From positions 1 to 64,000 of the forward strand of contig JAXDIL010000169.1 of the NCBI GenBank assembly GCA_034664005.1: 64,000 bases of DNA. The letters run 5' to 3'. Each line of letters opens with the position of its first letter. Positions within the stretch are counted from its first letter, which is position 1. Positions 15,618 through 24,466 of the stretch are shown piece by piece. Made by a program: the position numbers and the translations under genes. The DNA is from JACVRW01 sp034664005. Its GTDB lineage: Bacteria > Actinomycetota > Thermoleophilia > Solirubrobacterales > Thermoleophilaceae. The notes beneath the pieces are model-generated. The model saw only the letters and a list, made by a program, of their open reading frames with translations, was not told the origin of the DNA and did no database searches.

Positions 15618-17342
15618 ATGCCGGTGGATCCGAAAATGATCCTGCAAGGAATCGAGTCCAAATACGGACCCCTGGCCGAGGGGGTTCCGTCGGTTGCGTA
15701 CGTCTACGAGCCGGGGATCCAGGGCCAGTGCCTCTACATCAGCCCGTCCATCGAGCGGGTGCTCGGCTACTCGCAGGACGAGTGGCTGGACGACGGCGGC
15801 CTCTGGGACCGGCTGCTCCATCATGAGGATGCGGACCGCGTCCTGGCCGCCGAGGCCGAATGCGCGCGCTCGGGCGAGGCCCTGGTCCAGGAGTACCGGA
15901 TCAGCCGCGCCGACGGGCGCGTGATCTGGATCCGCGACGAGATGACCGTCGTGCGCGGCGACGACGGCACGGCGCCGCCTCTGTTCTACGGAGTCTTCCT
16001 CGACGTGACCGATCGCAAGCGTATGGAGGCCGAGCTCGAGCGGCTCGCGCTGTACGACCTGCTCACGGGCCTGCCTAACCGCGCGCTCTTCACCGACCGT
16101 CTCGGCCACGCGATCGAGCGGCGCGGCACGACCACCGCCACGGCCGTCTATTTCATCGACGTGGACCGCTTCAAGCGGATCAACGACAGCCTCGGCCACG
16201 CCGCCGGCGACGAGGTGCTCCGCGAGGTGGCCGCGCGCATCCAGCGAACGCTCCGGCCGGACGACACCGTCGCCCGCTTCGGCGGAGACGAGTTCACGAT
16301 CCTGTGCGAGTCGGTGGGCGGGGTGCTCGAGGCCGTCGGCGTGGCGGACCGACTTCAGCGCGAGATCGCGCTGCCGCTGCGCGCGGGCGGCGCCGAGCTG
16401 CGGCTGAGCGCTTCGATCGGCATCGCCCTCGCCGAAGCCGGCGAGGAGGTGGACCGCACGCGGCTCGTCGAGGACTCCGACGCCGCGATGTACCGCGCGA
16501 AGGAGCGCGGCGGCGCGCGCACGGAGCTGTTCGACGCCGCGATGCGCGAGCGCGCACTCCACGCCATCTCCGTCGAGCAGGAGCTCCAGCACGCGCTCGA
16601 GCGCGGCGAACTGCGTCTCTACTACCAGCCGCTCGTGAACCTCGAGACGGGTGAGATGGCCGGTGCCGAGGCGCTGATCCGGTGGGAGCATCCGACGCGC
16701 GGGCTGCTCTGCCCCGAGAGCTTCCTCCCGGTCGCGGAGGAGAGCGGCCTGATCGTGCAGGTGGGTGCGTGGGCCGTGGGCGAGGCCTGCAGGCGTCTGC
16801 GCGACTGGGATCGTCTCAACGGCGGGTCGGCGTCGTTCGGGCTAGCCGTGAACCTGAGCGCCCGCGAGCTGACTCATCCCGACGTGGTGCCGACCGTGCT
16901 CGGCGCACTGCGGCGCTCCGCGCTCGATCCGCAGCGGCTCACGATCGAAGTGACGGAGAGCACCGCAATGGCCGACCGCGACTCCGGCTTCCGCGCGCTG
17001 CGCGAGATGAGCGCCGCCGGCGTGCGCATCGCGATCGACGACTTCGGCACCGGCTACTCCTCACTCGACCACCTACGCGAGATGCCCGCGGACATCCTGA
17101 AGATCGACCGCTCGTTCGTGGCCGGCATGTCCATCGGCTCGCCGGACTCGGCGCTCGTGGCGGCGGCCGTTGCGATGGGCCGCGCGCTCGACATGCAGGT
17201 CGTGGCCGAGGGCATCGAGACCGCTGAGCAGGTCGCCGACCTGCGCGAGTTCGGCTGCCCGCTCGGCCAGGGCTTCCTGTTCGCCCGCCCGCTCCCAGCG
17301 GAAGAGCTCGACCGCCTCCTCGAGGCGGACGCGCAGTTCTAG
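15618..17342 (+). CDS. PAS-GGDEF-EAL cyclic-di-GMP enzyme
   Basis: 574 residues in three domains: PAS (about 20-135, ending GVFLDVTDRKRMEAEL), GGDEF (about 140-300, intact RFGGDEF at 222-226 with N-terminal DLLTGLPNRA) and EAL (about 320-570, E351-A352-L353, then DDFGTGYSSL and EGIET). Both catalytic sites look complete, so it could make or degrade cyclic di-GMP under control of the PAS sensor. No membrane helix is seen, so it is probably cytosolic. An AAGGA ribosome site precedes the ATG. Confidence 0.93.
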   Translation: MPVDPKMILQGIESKYGPLAEGVPSVAYVYEPGIQGQCLYISPSIERVLGYSQDEWLDDGGLWDRLLHHEDADRVLAAEAECARSGEALVQEYRISRADGRVIWIRDEMTVVRGDDGTAPPLFYGVFLDVTDRKRMEAELERLALYDLLTGLPNRALFTDRLGHAIERRGTTTATAVYFIDVDRFKRINDSLGHAAGDEVLREVAARIQRTLRPDDTVARFGGDEFTILCESVGGVLEAVGVADRLQREIALPLRAGGAELRLSASIGIALAEAGEEVDRTRLVEDSDAAMYRAKERGGARTELFDAAMRERALHAISVEQELQHALERGELRLYYQPLVNLETGEMAGAEALIRWEHPTRGLLCPESFLPVAEESGLIVQVGAWAVGEACRRLRDWDRLNGGSASFGLAVNLSARELTHPDVVPTVLGALRRSALDPQRLTIEVTESTAMADRDSGFRALREMSAAGVRIAIDDFGTGYSSLDHLREMPADILKIDRSFVAGMSIGSPDSALVAAAVAMGRALDMQVVAEGIETAEQVADLREFGCPLGQGFLFARPLPAEELDRLLEADAQF

Positions 17343-17364
17343 CGTCCCTATCATCACGGACCCC

Positions 17365-17453
17365 GGAGGGGTGCCGGAGCGGTTGAACGGGGCGGTCTCG
17401 AAAACCGTTGACGGCGGTAACGTCGTCCGAGGGTTCGAATCCCTCCCCCTCCG
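17365..17453 (+). tRNA. tRNA-Ser(CGA)
   Basis: 89 nt with a long variable arm, typical of serine tRNA. The acceptor stem GGAGGGG pairs with CCCCTCC. The anticodon loop CTCGAAA gives anticodon CGA (codon UCG), and the T-loop TTCGAAT has its 5-bp stem. CCA is not encoded. Its 3' end is repeated at 38,895-38,920. Confidence 0.95.
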
Positions 17454-17454
17454 C
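17429..17454 (+). repeat. tRNA 3'-end repeat, left copy (candidate attachment site)
   Basis: T-arm and acceptor 3' strand of tRNA-Ser(CGA). The block GTTCGAATC-(C/T)-CTCCCCCTCCGC recurs 21.5 kb downstream with a single difference inside it. Integrative elements commonly recombine at such tRNA ends and leave an intact tRNA at one junction. Confidence 0.45.
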
Positions 17455-17502
17455 TAGACCCGGCGAGGAGGCGAGGAGCGCCGCAGCGCAGCGTGTGTTC
17501 CA

Positions 17503-18249
17503 CTACCTAGCTGTCCAGCCGAGGTCCATTGGCAACGGCGCGCCGGTGAATGCCGCCCCGGAGGGGCCCAGCAGGAAGGCGACGACGTTCGCGACCTCCA
17601 ACGGCTCGATGAGGCGCTTGATCGCGTGGGGCGCGAGGATTACGTCCTCCAGCACCCGGTCTTCGGTCATGGCGTGCTGTCGGGCCTGCCCGGCGATCTG
17701 CGCGTCCACGAGCGGGGTTCGGACGAAGCCAGGGCAGACGGCGGTGGCGGTCACGCCGTGCTCGGCGCCTTCAAGCGCGAGCGTCTTGATCAGGCCGAGC
17801 AGGCCGTGCTTAGCCGACACGTACGCCGACTTGTAGGGCGAGGCGACAAGACCGTGGACGGACGCGACGGCCACGATCCGGCCCGAGCTCGCGACGAGAT
17901 ACGGCCATGCATACCGCGCGAGCAGGAACGGGCTGGTGAGCATCAGGGCGAGCATCAGGTCCCATGCGTCCTCGGGGAACTCCTGAATGGGCGCGATCTC
18001 CTGCACCCCCGCGTTCGGGATGACCGCGTCCAGGCCGCCGAAGGTCTCGACCGCAGCGGCCACGGCGTCGCGGTTGCCCTCGTGGGTGCTGAGGTCCGCC
18101 ACGAAGGGTGTCCCCGCGCTGTGGTGGCCGGGCGTCAAATCCACGGCAAGCACGTTCATCCCTGCGCTGACGAGTCGCTCGCAGATCGCGCTGCCGATCC
18201 CGCCGGCCGCACCGGTGACGAGCGCCGTGCCGTGAAGAGCGTCAGTCAT
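17503..18249 (-). CDS. SDR oxidoreductase, 3-hydroxybutyrate dehydrogenase-like
   Basis: 248 residues. Classical short-chain dehydrogenase: cofactor loop TGAAGGIG, NAG motif, and catalytic YVSAK. The segment SVHGLVASPYKSAYVSAKHG and CPGFVRTPLVDAQI closely resemble D-3-hydroxybutyrate dehydrogenases (NAD+, giving acetoacetate), but a different hydroxy substrate is possible in this catabolic setting. Divergent from the possible U32-like gene; their promoters overlap in 86 bp. It converges on the tRNA. Confidence 0.85.
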   Translation of the reverse strand: MTDALHGTALVTGAAGGIGSAICERLVSAGMNVLAVDLTPGHHSAGTPFVADLSTHEGNRDAVAAAVETFGGLDAVIPNAGVQEIAPIQEFPEDAWDLMLALMLTSPFLLARYAWPYLVASSGRIVAVASVHGLVASPYKSAYVSAKHGLLGLIKTLALEGAEHGVTATAVCPGFVRTPLVDAQIAGQARQHAMTEDRVLEDVILAPHAIKRLIEPLEVANVVAFLLGPSGAAFTGAPLPMDLGWTAR

Positions 18250-18268
18250 CGGCTCTCCGACCGTCTTG

Positions 18269-18297
18269 TTGACATCTTAGGTCCAAGGATATACGGT
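18269..18297 (+). promoter_or_regulatory. sigma-70-type promoter for the plus-strand catabolic unit
   Basis: TTGACA at 18269-18274, a 17-bp spacer, then TACGGT at 18292-18297. It is the clearest -35/-10 pair in the catabolic block. The operator at 18316-18332 lies 18 bp downstream, in the transcribed leader. Confidence 0.6.
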
Positions 18298-18315
18298 GCC
18301 ATATGCTAACCAAAA

Positions 18316-18332
18316 TGTTCGAGGAACGAACA
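18316..18332. promoter_or_regulatory. operator A, perfect palindrome TGTTCG-N5-CGAACA
   Basis: TGTTCG AGGAA CGAACA is a perfect 17-bp inverted repeat just before the ATG at 18336; its spacer also supplies the ribosome site (GAGGA). A bound IclR-type repressor would block both RNA polymerase and the ribosome. It is one of five such sites in the block. Confidence 0.7.
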
Positions 18333-18335
18333 ACA

Positions 18336-19220
18336 ATGCGACTCGCGTCAGACCCACCGCCCGCAGTAGTCATCGAGATTCCGTCGGTCGAGCATCCCGT
18401 GCTGCTGCGCGTGCTGCTCGACGAAGCGGACTCCCGGAACGTGCCCATCCGACGCGTGTCGCAGGGCGGTGGCCTGCAGCTGCTGACGGATGCCGAGGTC
18501 CGCGAGATGGTCGCCATCGCGAACGAGCGCGGGATCGAGCTGTACCTCTTCGTCTCGACCCGGAACTCCTTCGAGCCGATGGTCGATGCGGACGGGCGCG
18601 ACGAGGTGGTGGGCGAGTCCGCGTTCCAGGATGCGATCGGAGAGCTGAAGCGGTGCCGGGCGGTCGGCGTGCACGGCGTCCTCGTCGCCGACGTGGGTCT
18701 CCTGCGCGTTGCCGGCCAGATGCGTGCAGCGGGCGAGCTGGGCGACCTGAAGATCAAGACGTCGGTCGCGATCGCGCCACGTAATGCGGCCGCGGCGGAG
18801 CTGTACGAGGAGCTCGGCGCAACGAGCATCAACCTCGCCGGCAGTGCGTCGGTCCAGGACGTGGCCGCGATGCGCGCACGGCTGGCTCCCGTGACCGGGA
18901 TCGACCTCTACGTCGAAAGCCCCGACGGGCTGGGAGGTGGGCTCCGCTACCGGCATGCGGCGGACTTCGTCGAGGTTGCGGCTCCGGTGAGCCTCAAGAT
19001 CGGGCTCCGCAAGATGCCCGATCTCTACCCGTACGGCGCACACCTCGAGCCGGCTGCCGAGCGATCGATGCGCGAGAAGGCGCGCCGTGCCGAGCTGCTG
19101 CTCGCGCGGCTGTCTGCCGAGCTCGGGAGCGCGAGGGTCGCGGAGCTGATGGGCACCGACGTCGGAACTCGCTCGGCGGCCGGGGGGCCGCTGGCGAACG
19201 ATGCATCGGATGTCTCATAG
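18336..19220 (+). CDS. possible U32-peptidase-like TIM-barrel protein
   Basis: About 294 residues. ATG 18336 is preferred over ATGs at 18303 and 18315 because GAGGA lies 9-10 nt upstream and the operator covers the earlier codons. The alternating hydrophobic strand and helix pattern (VVIEIPSVEHPVLLRVLLDEA, GVHGVLVADVGLLRVA, LKIKTSVAIAP, TSINLAGSASVQD) suggests a TIM barrel; the order resembles U32 peptidase-like proteins but lacks their cysteine signature. It leads the ABC importer genes, separated by 66 bp, so it may process the imported compound. Function uncertain. Confidence 0.55.
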   Translation: MRLASDPPPAVVIEIPSVEHPVLLRVLLDEADSRNVPIRRVSQGGGLQLLTDAEVREMVAIANERGIELYLFVSTRNSFEPMVDADGRDEVVGESAFQDAIGELKRCRAVGVHGVLVADVGLLRVAGQMRAAGELGDLKIKTSVAIAPRNAAAAELYEELGATSINLAGSASVQDVAAMRARLAPVTGIDLYVESPDGLGGGLRYRHAADFVEVAAPVSLKIGLRKMPDLYPYGAHLEPAAERSMREKARRAELLLARLSAELGSARVAELMGTDVGTRSAAGGPLANDASDVS

Positions 19221-19286
19221 CTGTGCGAAGAGCAACCGCATTGTTTGCACTCTAGACCCATAAACCGAAGCACGAGGAGGAGCGAA

Positions 19287-20462
19287 ATGGAACCCGCCGG
19301 ACATGAATCGCCTCGAGACACCGCGGCGGAGCTTCGGGTCGACCGGCTGCGCTTTCTTCAGCTTGCAGGGGCCGGAGCGGCCATTCCCACGCTCGCCGGC
19401 TTCCTCGCGGCCTGTGGAGACAGCTCGTCAGAAGGTGGGGGTACGGCCGGTGGATTCGACGGCAGCAAGATCCTGTACCTCGGCCTCGAGGGCGAGGACG
19501 GCAAGAGCGAAGCGACCGCGTTCCGCAAGCGTCACGATCTCAGGCTGCAGTCCACCTACGTGGCATCGGCCAACGACATCTTCGCGAAGCTCAAGGCGGG
19601 CCAGGTCTACGATCTCGCTCTGCTGCCGAACCCGTACGTCCAGCGCATGATCGAGGCCGATCTGATTCAGCCCCTCGACCTCTCGCAGATCCCGAACCAG
19701 CAGGATCTGTACCCCAACCTCCGCAAGCCGGAGTGGGGCAGCAAGGGCGGCGACCTCTACGTGATCCCGATCGCGTGGGGGGATGGTCCGTTTGTCTACA
19801 ACCCCAAGAACGTCACGACCGTGCCAAAATCCGCGGGGGACATTCTCGGTCCCAGCTGGAACAAGCGCTACGTGCTCTTCGACGATCCAGCGGTACCGTT
19901 CATGCTGTTCGGCCGGCTCTTGGGATTCGACCCGCCCCACTTGACGTTCGACCAGCTCGATCAGGTTTCCGCGAAAGCGAGTCAGCTTGTCAAGGGCGCG
20001 GTCGCGTTCGCCAACGGGTATGAGGACGCGACCGACCTCATCGCTCGCGGGGAGGCCGACCTGAGCTTCAGCGGCGCCGAGTTCATGCTGAACCTCGGCA
20101 AGGAGAAGGGGCTTACGCTCGACTACGCGTTCTTCGAGGAGTCCCATGGCGGCGGGTTCGCGGACGGCCTCGCCGTTCCGAAGTCGGCCAAGAACCTCGC
20201 CGGCGCGCACGCATACATCAACGAGATGATCAGCCCAAAGGTGAATGCCGCGATCTCGACGACGTTGTCGACGGCGGTCACGAACGAGAAGGCGCGCCCG
20301 CTGCTCGCGCCGGATCTGGCAAAGCTGTACAGCTACGAAGCCGTCGAGTCGCCTGACTCGGACCTGAAGTTCGAGGACTGGGTTGCCCCGTCGAACCCGC
20401 CTGAGGGAATCGCCTCTCAGGCCGACTGGCTCGAGGCCTGGCAGAAAGTCAAAGCCGGCTAG
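19287..20462 (+). CDS. ABC transporter substrate-binding lipoprotein (PotD-like)
   Basis: 391 residues. The leader ends in the lipobox LAAC, so it is a lipid-anchored binding protein; the n-region DRLRFLQ resembles a Tat signal without the twin arginines. The mature part follows the spermidine/putrescine-binding type (ASANDIFAKLKAGQVYDLALLPNPYVQRM, GDGPFVYNPKNV). A GAGGAGG ribosome site precedes the ATG. First gene of a binding protein, two permeases, ATPase order. The ligand may be a small amine or amide and not a true polyamine. Confidence 0.87.
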   Translation: MEPAGHESPRDTAAELRVDRLRFLQLAGAGAAIPTLAGFLAACGDSSSEGGGTAGGFDGSKILYLGLEGEDGKSEATAFRKRHDLRLQSTYVASANDIFAKLKAGQVYDLALLPNPYVQRMIEADLIQPLDLSQIPNQQDLYPNLRKPEWGSKGGDLYVIPIAWGDGPFVYNPKNVTTVPKSAGDILGPSWNKRYVLFDDPAVPFMLFGRLLGFDPPHLTFDQLDQVSAKASQLVKGAVAFANGYEDATDLIARGEADLSFSGAEFMLNLGKEKGLTLDYAFFEESHGGGFADGLAVPKSAKNLAGAHAYINEMISPKVNAAISTTLSTAVTNEKARPLLAPDLAKLYSYEAVESPDSDLKFEDWVAPSNPPEGIASQADWLEAWQKVKAG

Positions 20463-20464
20463 GC

Positions 20465-21364
20465 GTGACGGACCCGCTCGGCGACCCCGCGGCGCGCGGA
20501 CCATGGCGGGCACGGATGCCCCATGGGCCGAAGCTCCTCACGGCGCTCGGTCTCGCGCCAATCAGCATCTACTACGCGCTGCTCTTCGTCGGCTCGATCG
20601 GGATCTTCCTGGCGTACAGCTTCTACCGGTTCGAGGACTTCGACTTCGTCCCCGCCTTCCAACTTGGGAACTACGGGGACGTCCTCGGCAGTGAGCTCTA
20701 CCAGACCCTGATTCTCAGGACGCTGCTGCTTGCGCTCGCCGTGTCAGTCGTGGTCGTAACGGTCAGTTACACGTTTGTGTACCTGATCAACTTCGTGTTT
20801 GCCCGCCATCGGGCGCTGCTCTACTTCCTCGTGCTGGTCAGCCTCTTCAGCGGCTACCTGGTGCGGATCTACGCCTGGCGGACTCTGCTCGGCGCTCAGG
20901 GGGTGGTGAACGAGGCTCTCTTGACGATCGGGCTGATCGATCGTCCGCTGCGATTCCTGCTCAACGGATGGTTCGCCGTCGGCGTCGCGCTCGTCAACTT
21001 CATGATCCCGTTGGCGGTCCTCCCTCTCCATGCCGCGATGGCCAACGTGTCTCCGAAGACCCTCGAGGCGGCACGGGATCTCGGAGCAGGGCCGGTGACG
21101 ATCTTCCGGCAGGTGCTGCTGCCGCTCACCCGCGGCGGCATCGTGGTCGCGTTCGCGTTCGTGTTCATCGCCTCGGCTGCTGACGTCGTCACGCCGACTC
21201 TGCTCGGCGGGGTGCAGGCACAGATGGTCGGCACCGCGGTGCAGGCGCAGTTCGGCACCACCTTCGACTGGCCGTTCGGCGCCGCGCTTTCGTTCACGCT
21301 GATGGCGGTCGTCCTGGCCGTCGTGGCCACGTTCGGCTGGACCATGAAGGCGGCCACGCGATGA
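20465..21364 (+). CDS. ABC transporter permease (PotB-like)
   Basis: 299 residues, six membrane helices. The EAA-type cytoplasmic loop reads LEAARDLGAGPVTIFRQVLLP and contacts the ATPase. The segment YLVRIYAWRTLLGAQGVVNEAL is typical of PotB-type permeases. GTG start 2 bp after the binding-protein stop; ATGA overlap with the next permease. Confidence 0.9.
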   Translation: MTDPLGDPAARGPWRARMPHGPKLLTALGLAPISIYYALLFVGSIGIFLAYSFYRFEDFDFVPAFQLGNYGDVLGSELYQTLILRTLLLALAVSVVVVTVSYTFVYLINFVFARHRALLYFLVLVSLFSGYLVRIYAWRTLLGAQGVVNEALLTIGLIDRPLRFLLNGWFAVGVALVNFMIPLAVLPLHAAMANVSPKTLEAARDLGAGPVTIFRQVLLPLTRGGIVVAFAFVFIASAADVVTPTLLGGVQAQMVGTAVQAQFGTTFDWPFGAALSFTLMAVVLAVVATFGWTMKAATR

Positions 21365-22149
21365 GGGCCACGGCTGCGCAGAGAATGCCCCGCCACCTCG
21401 GCGCGAAGCTGTTCGTCGCGGCGTTGCTGGTGTTCCTCTTCGCACCGGTCGTGATCGTCGTAATGTTCTCGTTCAACTCATCAGCTGAGCTGCACCTAGC
21501 CGGTCTCTCCACGCGTTGGTATCAGGATGTGTTCGCCGACCCGGAGGCGATGCAGGCTCTGAAGCACTCTGCGATCGCGGCGGCGGCGACCGCCGTCGGG
21601 GCGCTCGCGCTCGGCATGTCCGCGGCGCTCGCGCTGATGCGCGTTCCGCAGCGCCTGCGCCCGATCGCGCTCGGCCTGTCGGCCTTGCCGATCGCAGTGC
21701 CGGGACTGATGATCGCGTTCGGTCTCGCGGTGCTGTACCGCCAACTGAACTTCGAGCAGAGCCTGGGCCTCACGATTTCCGGGCATGTGCTGATCGCCCT
21801 GCCGTTCGTCCTCTTGACTATGAGTTCGGCCCTTGACCGCTTCAGCTTCTCCATGCTGGAGGCCGGCCGCGATCTGGGCGCGTCGGCCCCGCGTCTCTAC
21901 TGGTCGATCGTCCTGCCGATCCTGCGACCGGCGATCGAGGGCGCCGCGCTGTTGGCGATGGCGGTATCGCTCGACGAATTCCTCATCGCCTTCTTCACGG
22001 CGGGCGCCGATACGACGCTTCCGATGCTGATCTGGGCGCGGGTGGTGCGTGGCGTCGACCCCTCGCTGAACGCGCTCGCGGCGCTGTTGCTTATAGCGAC
22101 GACTGCGCTCGCCCTGTTGGCTGCACGGCGGACGAGGCCCCGTTGGTGA
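21361..22149 (+). CDS. ABC transporter permease (PotC-like)
   Basis: 262 residues, about six helices. EAA loop LEAGRDLGASAPRLYWSIVLP, with PotC-like features (FNSSAELHLAGLSTRWYQDVF near the N-terminus, SLDEFLIAFFTAG later). Overlaps its upstream partner by ATGA and the ATPase gene by GTGA, so the four importer genes are translated as a unit. Confidence 0.9.
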   Translation: MRATAAQRMPRHLGAKLFVAALLVFLFAPVVIVVMFSFNSSAELHLAGLSTRWYQDVFADPEAMQALKHSAIAAAATAVGALALGMSAALALMRVPQRLRPIALGLSALPIAVPGLMIAFGLAVLYRQLNFEQSLGLTISGHVLIALPFVLLTMSSALDRFSFSMLEAGRDLGASAPRLYWSIVLPILRPAIEGAALLAMAVSLDEFLIAFFTAGADTTLPMLIWARVVRGVDPSLNALAALLLIATTALALLAARRTRPRW

Positions 22150-23264
22150 TTCGAGCTGAGCTGACACAAGCGGGTGTCCGTCAAGCCGCGATCTCACTGG
22201 AAGGCGTGACGAAACGATTCGGCGGGTTCCGTGCCGTCGACGACGTGACGCTCGAGATCGGGGAGGGCGAATTCTTCTCGCTGCTGGGTCCCAGCGGTTG
22301 CGGGAAGACGACCTGCTTGCGGATGATGGCCGGGTTCGAGCAACCAGACAGCGGTGCGGTCAGGTTGGGGTCGAGGGACGTCACAGGCACGCCGGCGAAT
22401 CGTCGCCCGGTCAATCTCGTGTTCCAGAGCTACGAGCTCTTCCCGCACATGACGGTGTTCGACAACGTGGCCTTCGGGCTCAAAATCAAGCGTGTCGGTC
22501 GCACTGAGATCGAGGCGCGCGTCACGCGGACGCTCGAGAGCGTGACCGCCGCCCACCTCGCGGCGCGGTACCCGCGGGAGCTGTCGGGCGGGCAGCAGCA
22601 GCGCATCGCCCTAGCGCGGGCGCTCGTGAACGAGCCGGGCGTGCTGCTTCTGGATGAGCCATTGAGCGCGCTGGACGTGAAGCTGCGCAAGCAGATGCAG
22701 CAGGAGCTCAAGCAGATTCAGCACCGGCTTGGCACGACCTTCGTGTACGTCACCCACGATCAGGAGGAGGCCTTCGTCATGTCCGATCGCATCGCGGTGA
22801 TGAATGAGGGGCGCATCCTTCAGGTCGCCGTCCCTCGCGAGATCTACGAGCGCCCCGCGACGCGGTTCGTCGCCGACTTCGTCGGATCGCTGAACGTCTT
22901 TCCGTTTCGGATGGACGAGCGCGCCGCAGGCCTGGCCACGATGCTCGTGGAGGACGGGCAGCGCATCGTGGCGAAGCTCGACGCATCCGGCCGTGCGGCG
23001 ACGCATCTCGGGGTGCGACCGGAGCGAATCCGCGTGCAGCTTGCGGAGACTGCGGAGGCGTCTGCGACACGGCTCGTTGGGGTCGTCGAGTCGATCGACT
23101 ACTTCGGGACGTCGACCCGTCTCCAGGTCGCAACCGCGGCGGTGGGAGTTGTGGTCTGCGAGAGCGCGAACACCGGCACTGCAGTGCCCGAGCAGGGAGA
23201 GCGCGTGAGCCTCACCTGGGACTTGGACGCCGCATTCGGACTCCCGCCGGAAGATGCTCGATGA
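22146..23264 (+). CDS. ABC transporter ATPase (PotA-like)
   Basis: About 372 residues. Walker A GPSGCGKTT, Q-loop FQSYELFPHMTV, signature LSGGQQQR, Walker B VLLLDEP and the switch histidine in VTHDQEEA are all intact. A C-terminal TOBE domain (about 270-360) is present. GTG 22146 was chosen over TTG 22143 for the GTGA overlap. Its stop overlaps the RidA-like gene. Confidence 0.93.
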   Translation: MIRAELTQAGVRQAAISLEGVTKRFGGFRAVDDVTLEIGEGEFFSLLGPSGCGKTTCLRMMAGFEQPDSGAVRLGSRDVTGTPANRRPVNLVFQSYELFPHMTVFDNVAFGLKIKRVGRTEIEARVTRTLESVTAAHLAARYPRELSGGQQQRIALARALVNEPGVLLLDEPLSALDVKLRKQMQQELKQIQHRLGTTFVYVTHDQEEAFVMSDRIAVMNEGRILQVAVPREIYERPATRFVADFVGSLNVFPFRMDERAAGLATMLVEDGQRIVAKLDASGRAATHLGVRPERIRVQLAETAEASATRLVGVVESIDYFGTSTRLQVATAAVGVVVCESANTGTAVPEQGERVSLTWDLDAAFGLPPEDAR

Positions 23265-23624
23265 GCAACCCGCTGAGTCTCGTCCGGACGGAGGGCGGCT
23301 TCCTCTTCAGCTCGGGGCAAGTCGGGATCGACTCGGACACGGGATGGCGGCCGGCCGATTCGCTGCGCAGGTGGGCGTGGCGTTCGCGAATCTCGACCGT
23401 GTCCTACGCGAGGCCGGCGGCTCGCTCGCCACGGGGGTGAAGACCACGGTCTACCTCGTCCGCAGGGAGGGCTTCGCTGCGATGAACGAGCTCTATCGAT
23501 CCACGTTCGCCTTGCCGTACCCCGCGCGTTCCACGGTCGTCTGCGACCTCGTCAGGCCCTCGTTGCTCTTCAGATCGAGGCGATCGCGACGGTCGCGGGC
23601 GGACGGGCCGCAGATCGGCGCTAG
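23261..23624 (+). pseudogene. RidA-family protein, two frameshifts
   Basis: Family: small trimeric enamine/imine deaminases that clear reactive intermediates of amine catabolism. The start overlaps the ATPase stop (ATGA). Pieces in order: MSNPLSLVRTEGG-FLFSSGQVGIDSDTG in frame 1; MAAGRFAAQVGVAFANLDRV to ARSTVVCDLVRPSLLF in frame 2; QIEAIATVAGG to a TAG at 23622-23624 in frame 3. One base is missing near 23341 (GGG run) and one near 23573 (CC). The reconstructed end meets the convergent IclR stop at CTAG exactly. Sequence error or recent decay. Confidence 0.7.
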
Positions 23625-24415
23625 AGAATCGCCAATGGCCAACCCGCCGGGGCGTGTCCCCCGATGGCCGTCGTGGCGAGCCGTGCCGTCTCAGCGGTTG
23701 CTTCCACGACGCTGCCAAGTCGTTCGTCGTCGAGGCGAGCCGGCATGCTTGTGACGCTCAGAGCGAGGACCGCGACGCCCTCCGGGCCGAAGACGGGCAC
23801 GCCGACGCACCGCACTCCCTCGCGGGACTCGGCCTCGTCCAGGGCATAGCCGACCGACGCCACGCCGTCGAGCGCGCGCAGCAGATCGGTCCGCGAGCTG
23901 ATGGTCGCGGAGGTCTTCACGGGCAGGTCCTCGTCGAGGTAGAGCTGCAGCAGCTCCTCCCGCGATTTCGTCGCAAGCAGCGCCTTCCCGAGCGCGGTCG
24001 CGTGGGCCGGCACGCGCGATCCGATCTGTGCCGCCATGTTCGGTCCGTCGTCCGGCACGGCGCCGGCGACGTGGACGAGGTGCGTGTGGTCGAGCACGCC
24101 GACATGGATCGTCTCCGAGACCGAATGGGCGAGCTCGGCGATGATCGGCTGCAGGGTTGTCGGCGTGTCGAACTTGTTCGTCAGGAGCACGCTGAACCCC
24201 AGCGAGGTGGATCCCACGGTAACGATCGTGCTGCGTGCCGTTGCGTCGCCGCGCCGCTCGATCCAGCCGCCGCGCTCGAGGACATCGCAGAGGCGGTAGG
24301 TCGAGCTGCGGTTGAGCCCGCTTTGCTCGGCCAGCTCCGCGGGCGTCAGCGGCCGGTCCGCGAGGCCGATCTGGTCCAGCAGGGCGAGCCCCTTCTCGAG
24401 GCTGCTCAGGTCCAA
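23621..24415 (-). CDS. IclR family transcriptional regulator (first)
   Basis: 264 residues. N-terminal winged helix-turn-helix (SSLEKGLALLDQ, then LTPAELAEQSGLNRSSTYRLCDVLERGGWI) and a C-terminal effector domain (PAHATALGKALLA, GVRCVGVPVFGPEG). TTG start; no better codon exists in frame upstream. It follows the minus-strand hydrolase operon by 51 bp and is closely related in layout to the second IclR gene at 28656-29474. No operator copy lies directly upstream, so it is probably expressed from the operon promoter. Confidence 0.88.
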   Translation of the reverse strand: MDLSSLEKGLALLDQIGLADRPLTPAELAEQSGLNRSSTYRLCDVLERGGWIERRGDATARSTIVTVGSTSLGFSVLLTNKFDTPTTLQPIIAELAHSVSETIHVGVLDHTHLVHVAGAVPDDGPNMAAQIGSRVPAHATALGKALLATKSREELLQLYLDEDLPVKTSATISSRTDLLRALDGVASVGYALDEAESREGVRCVGVPVFGPEGVAVLALSVTSMPARLDDERLGSVVEATAETARLATTAIGGHAPAGWPLAIL

Positions 24416-24466
24416 GCGGGGGTCCCGCTTCCGATCGGTCCGCCGTCCGCGCTCACCGTGGCCACT

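Noticed and set aside
19221..19286. A sixth IclR operator upstream of the binding-protein gene
   Set aside because: TGTGCG-AAGAG-CAACCG matches too few half-site positions to be called.
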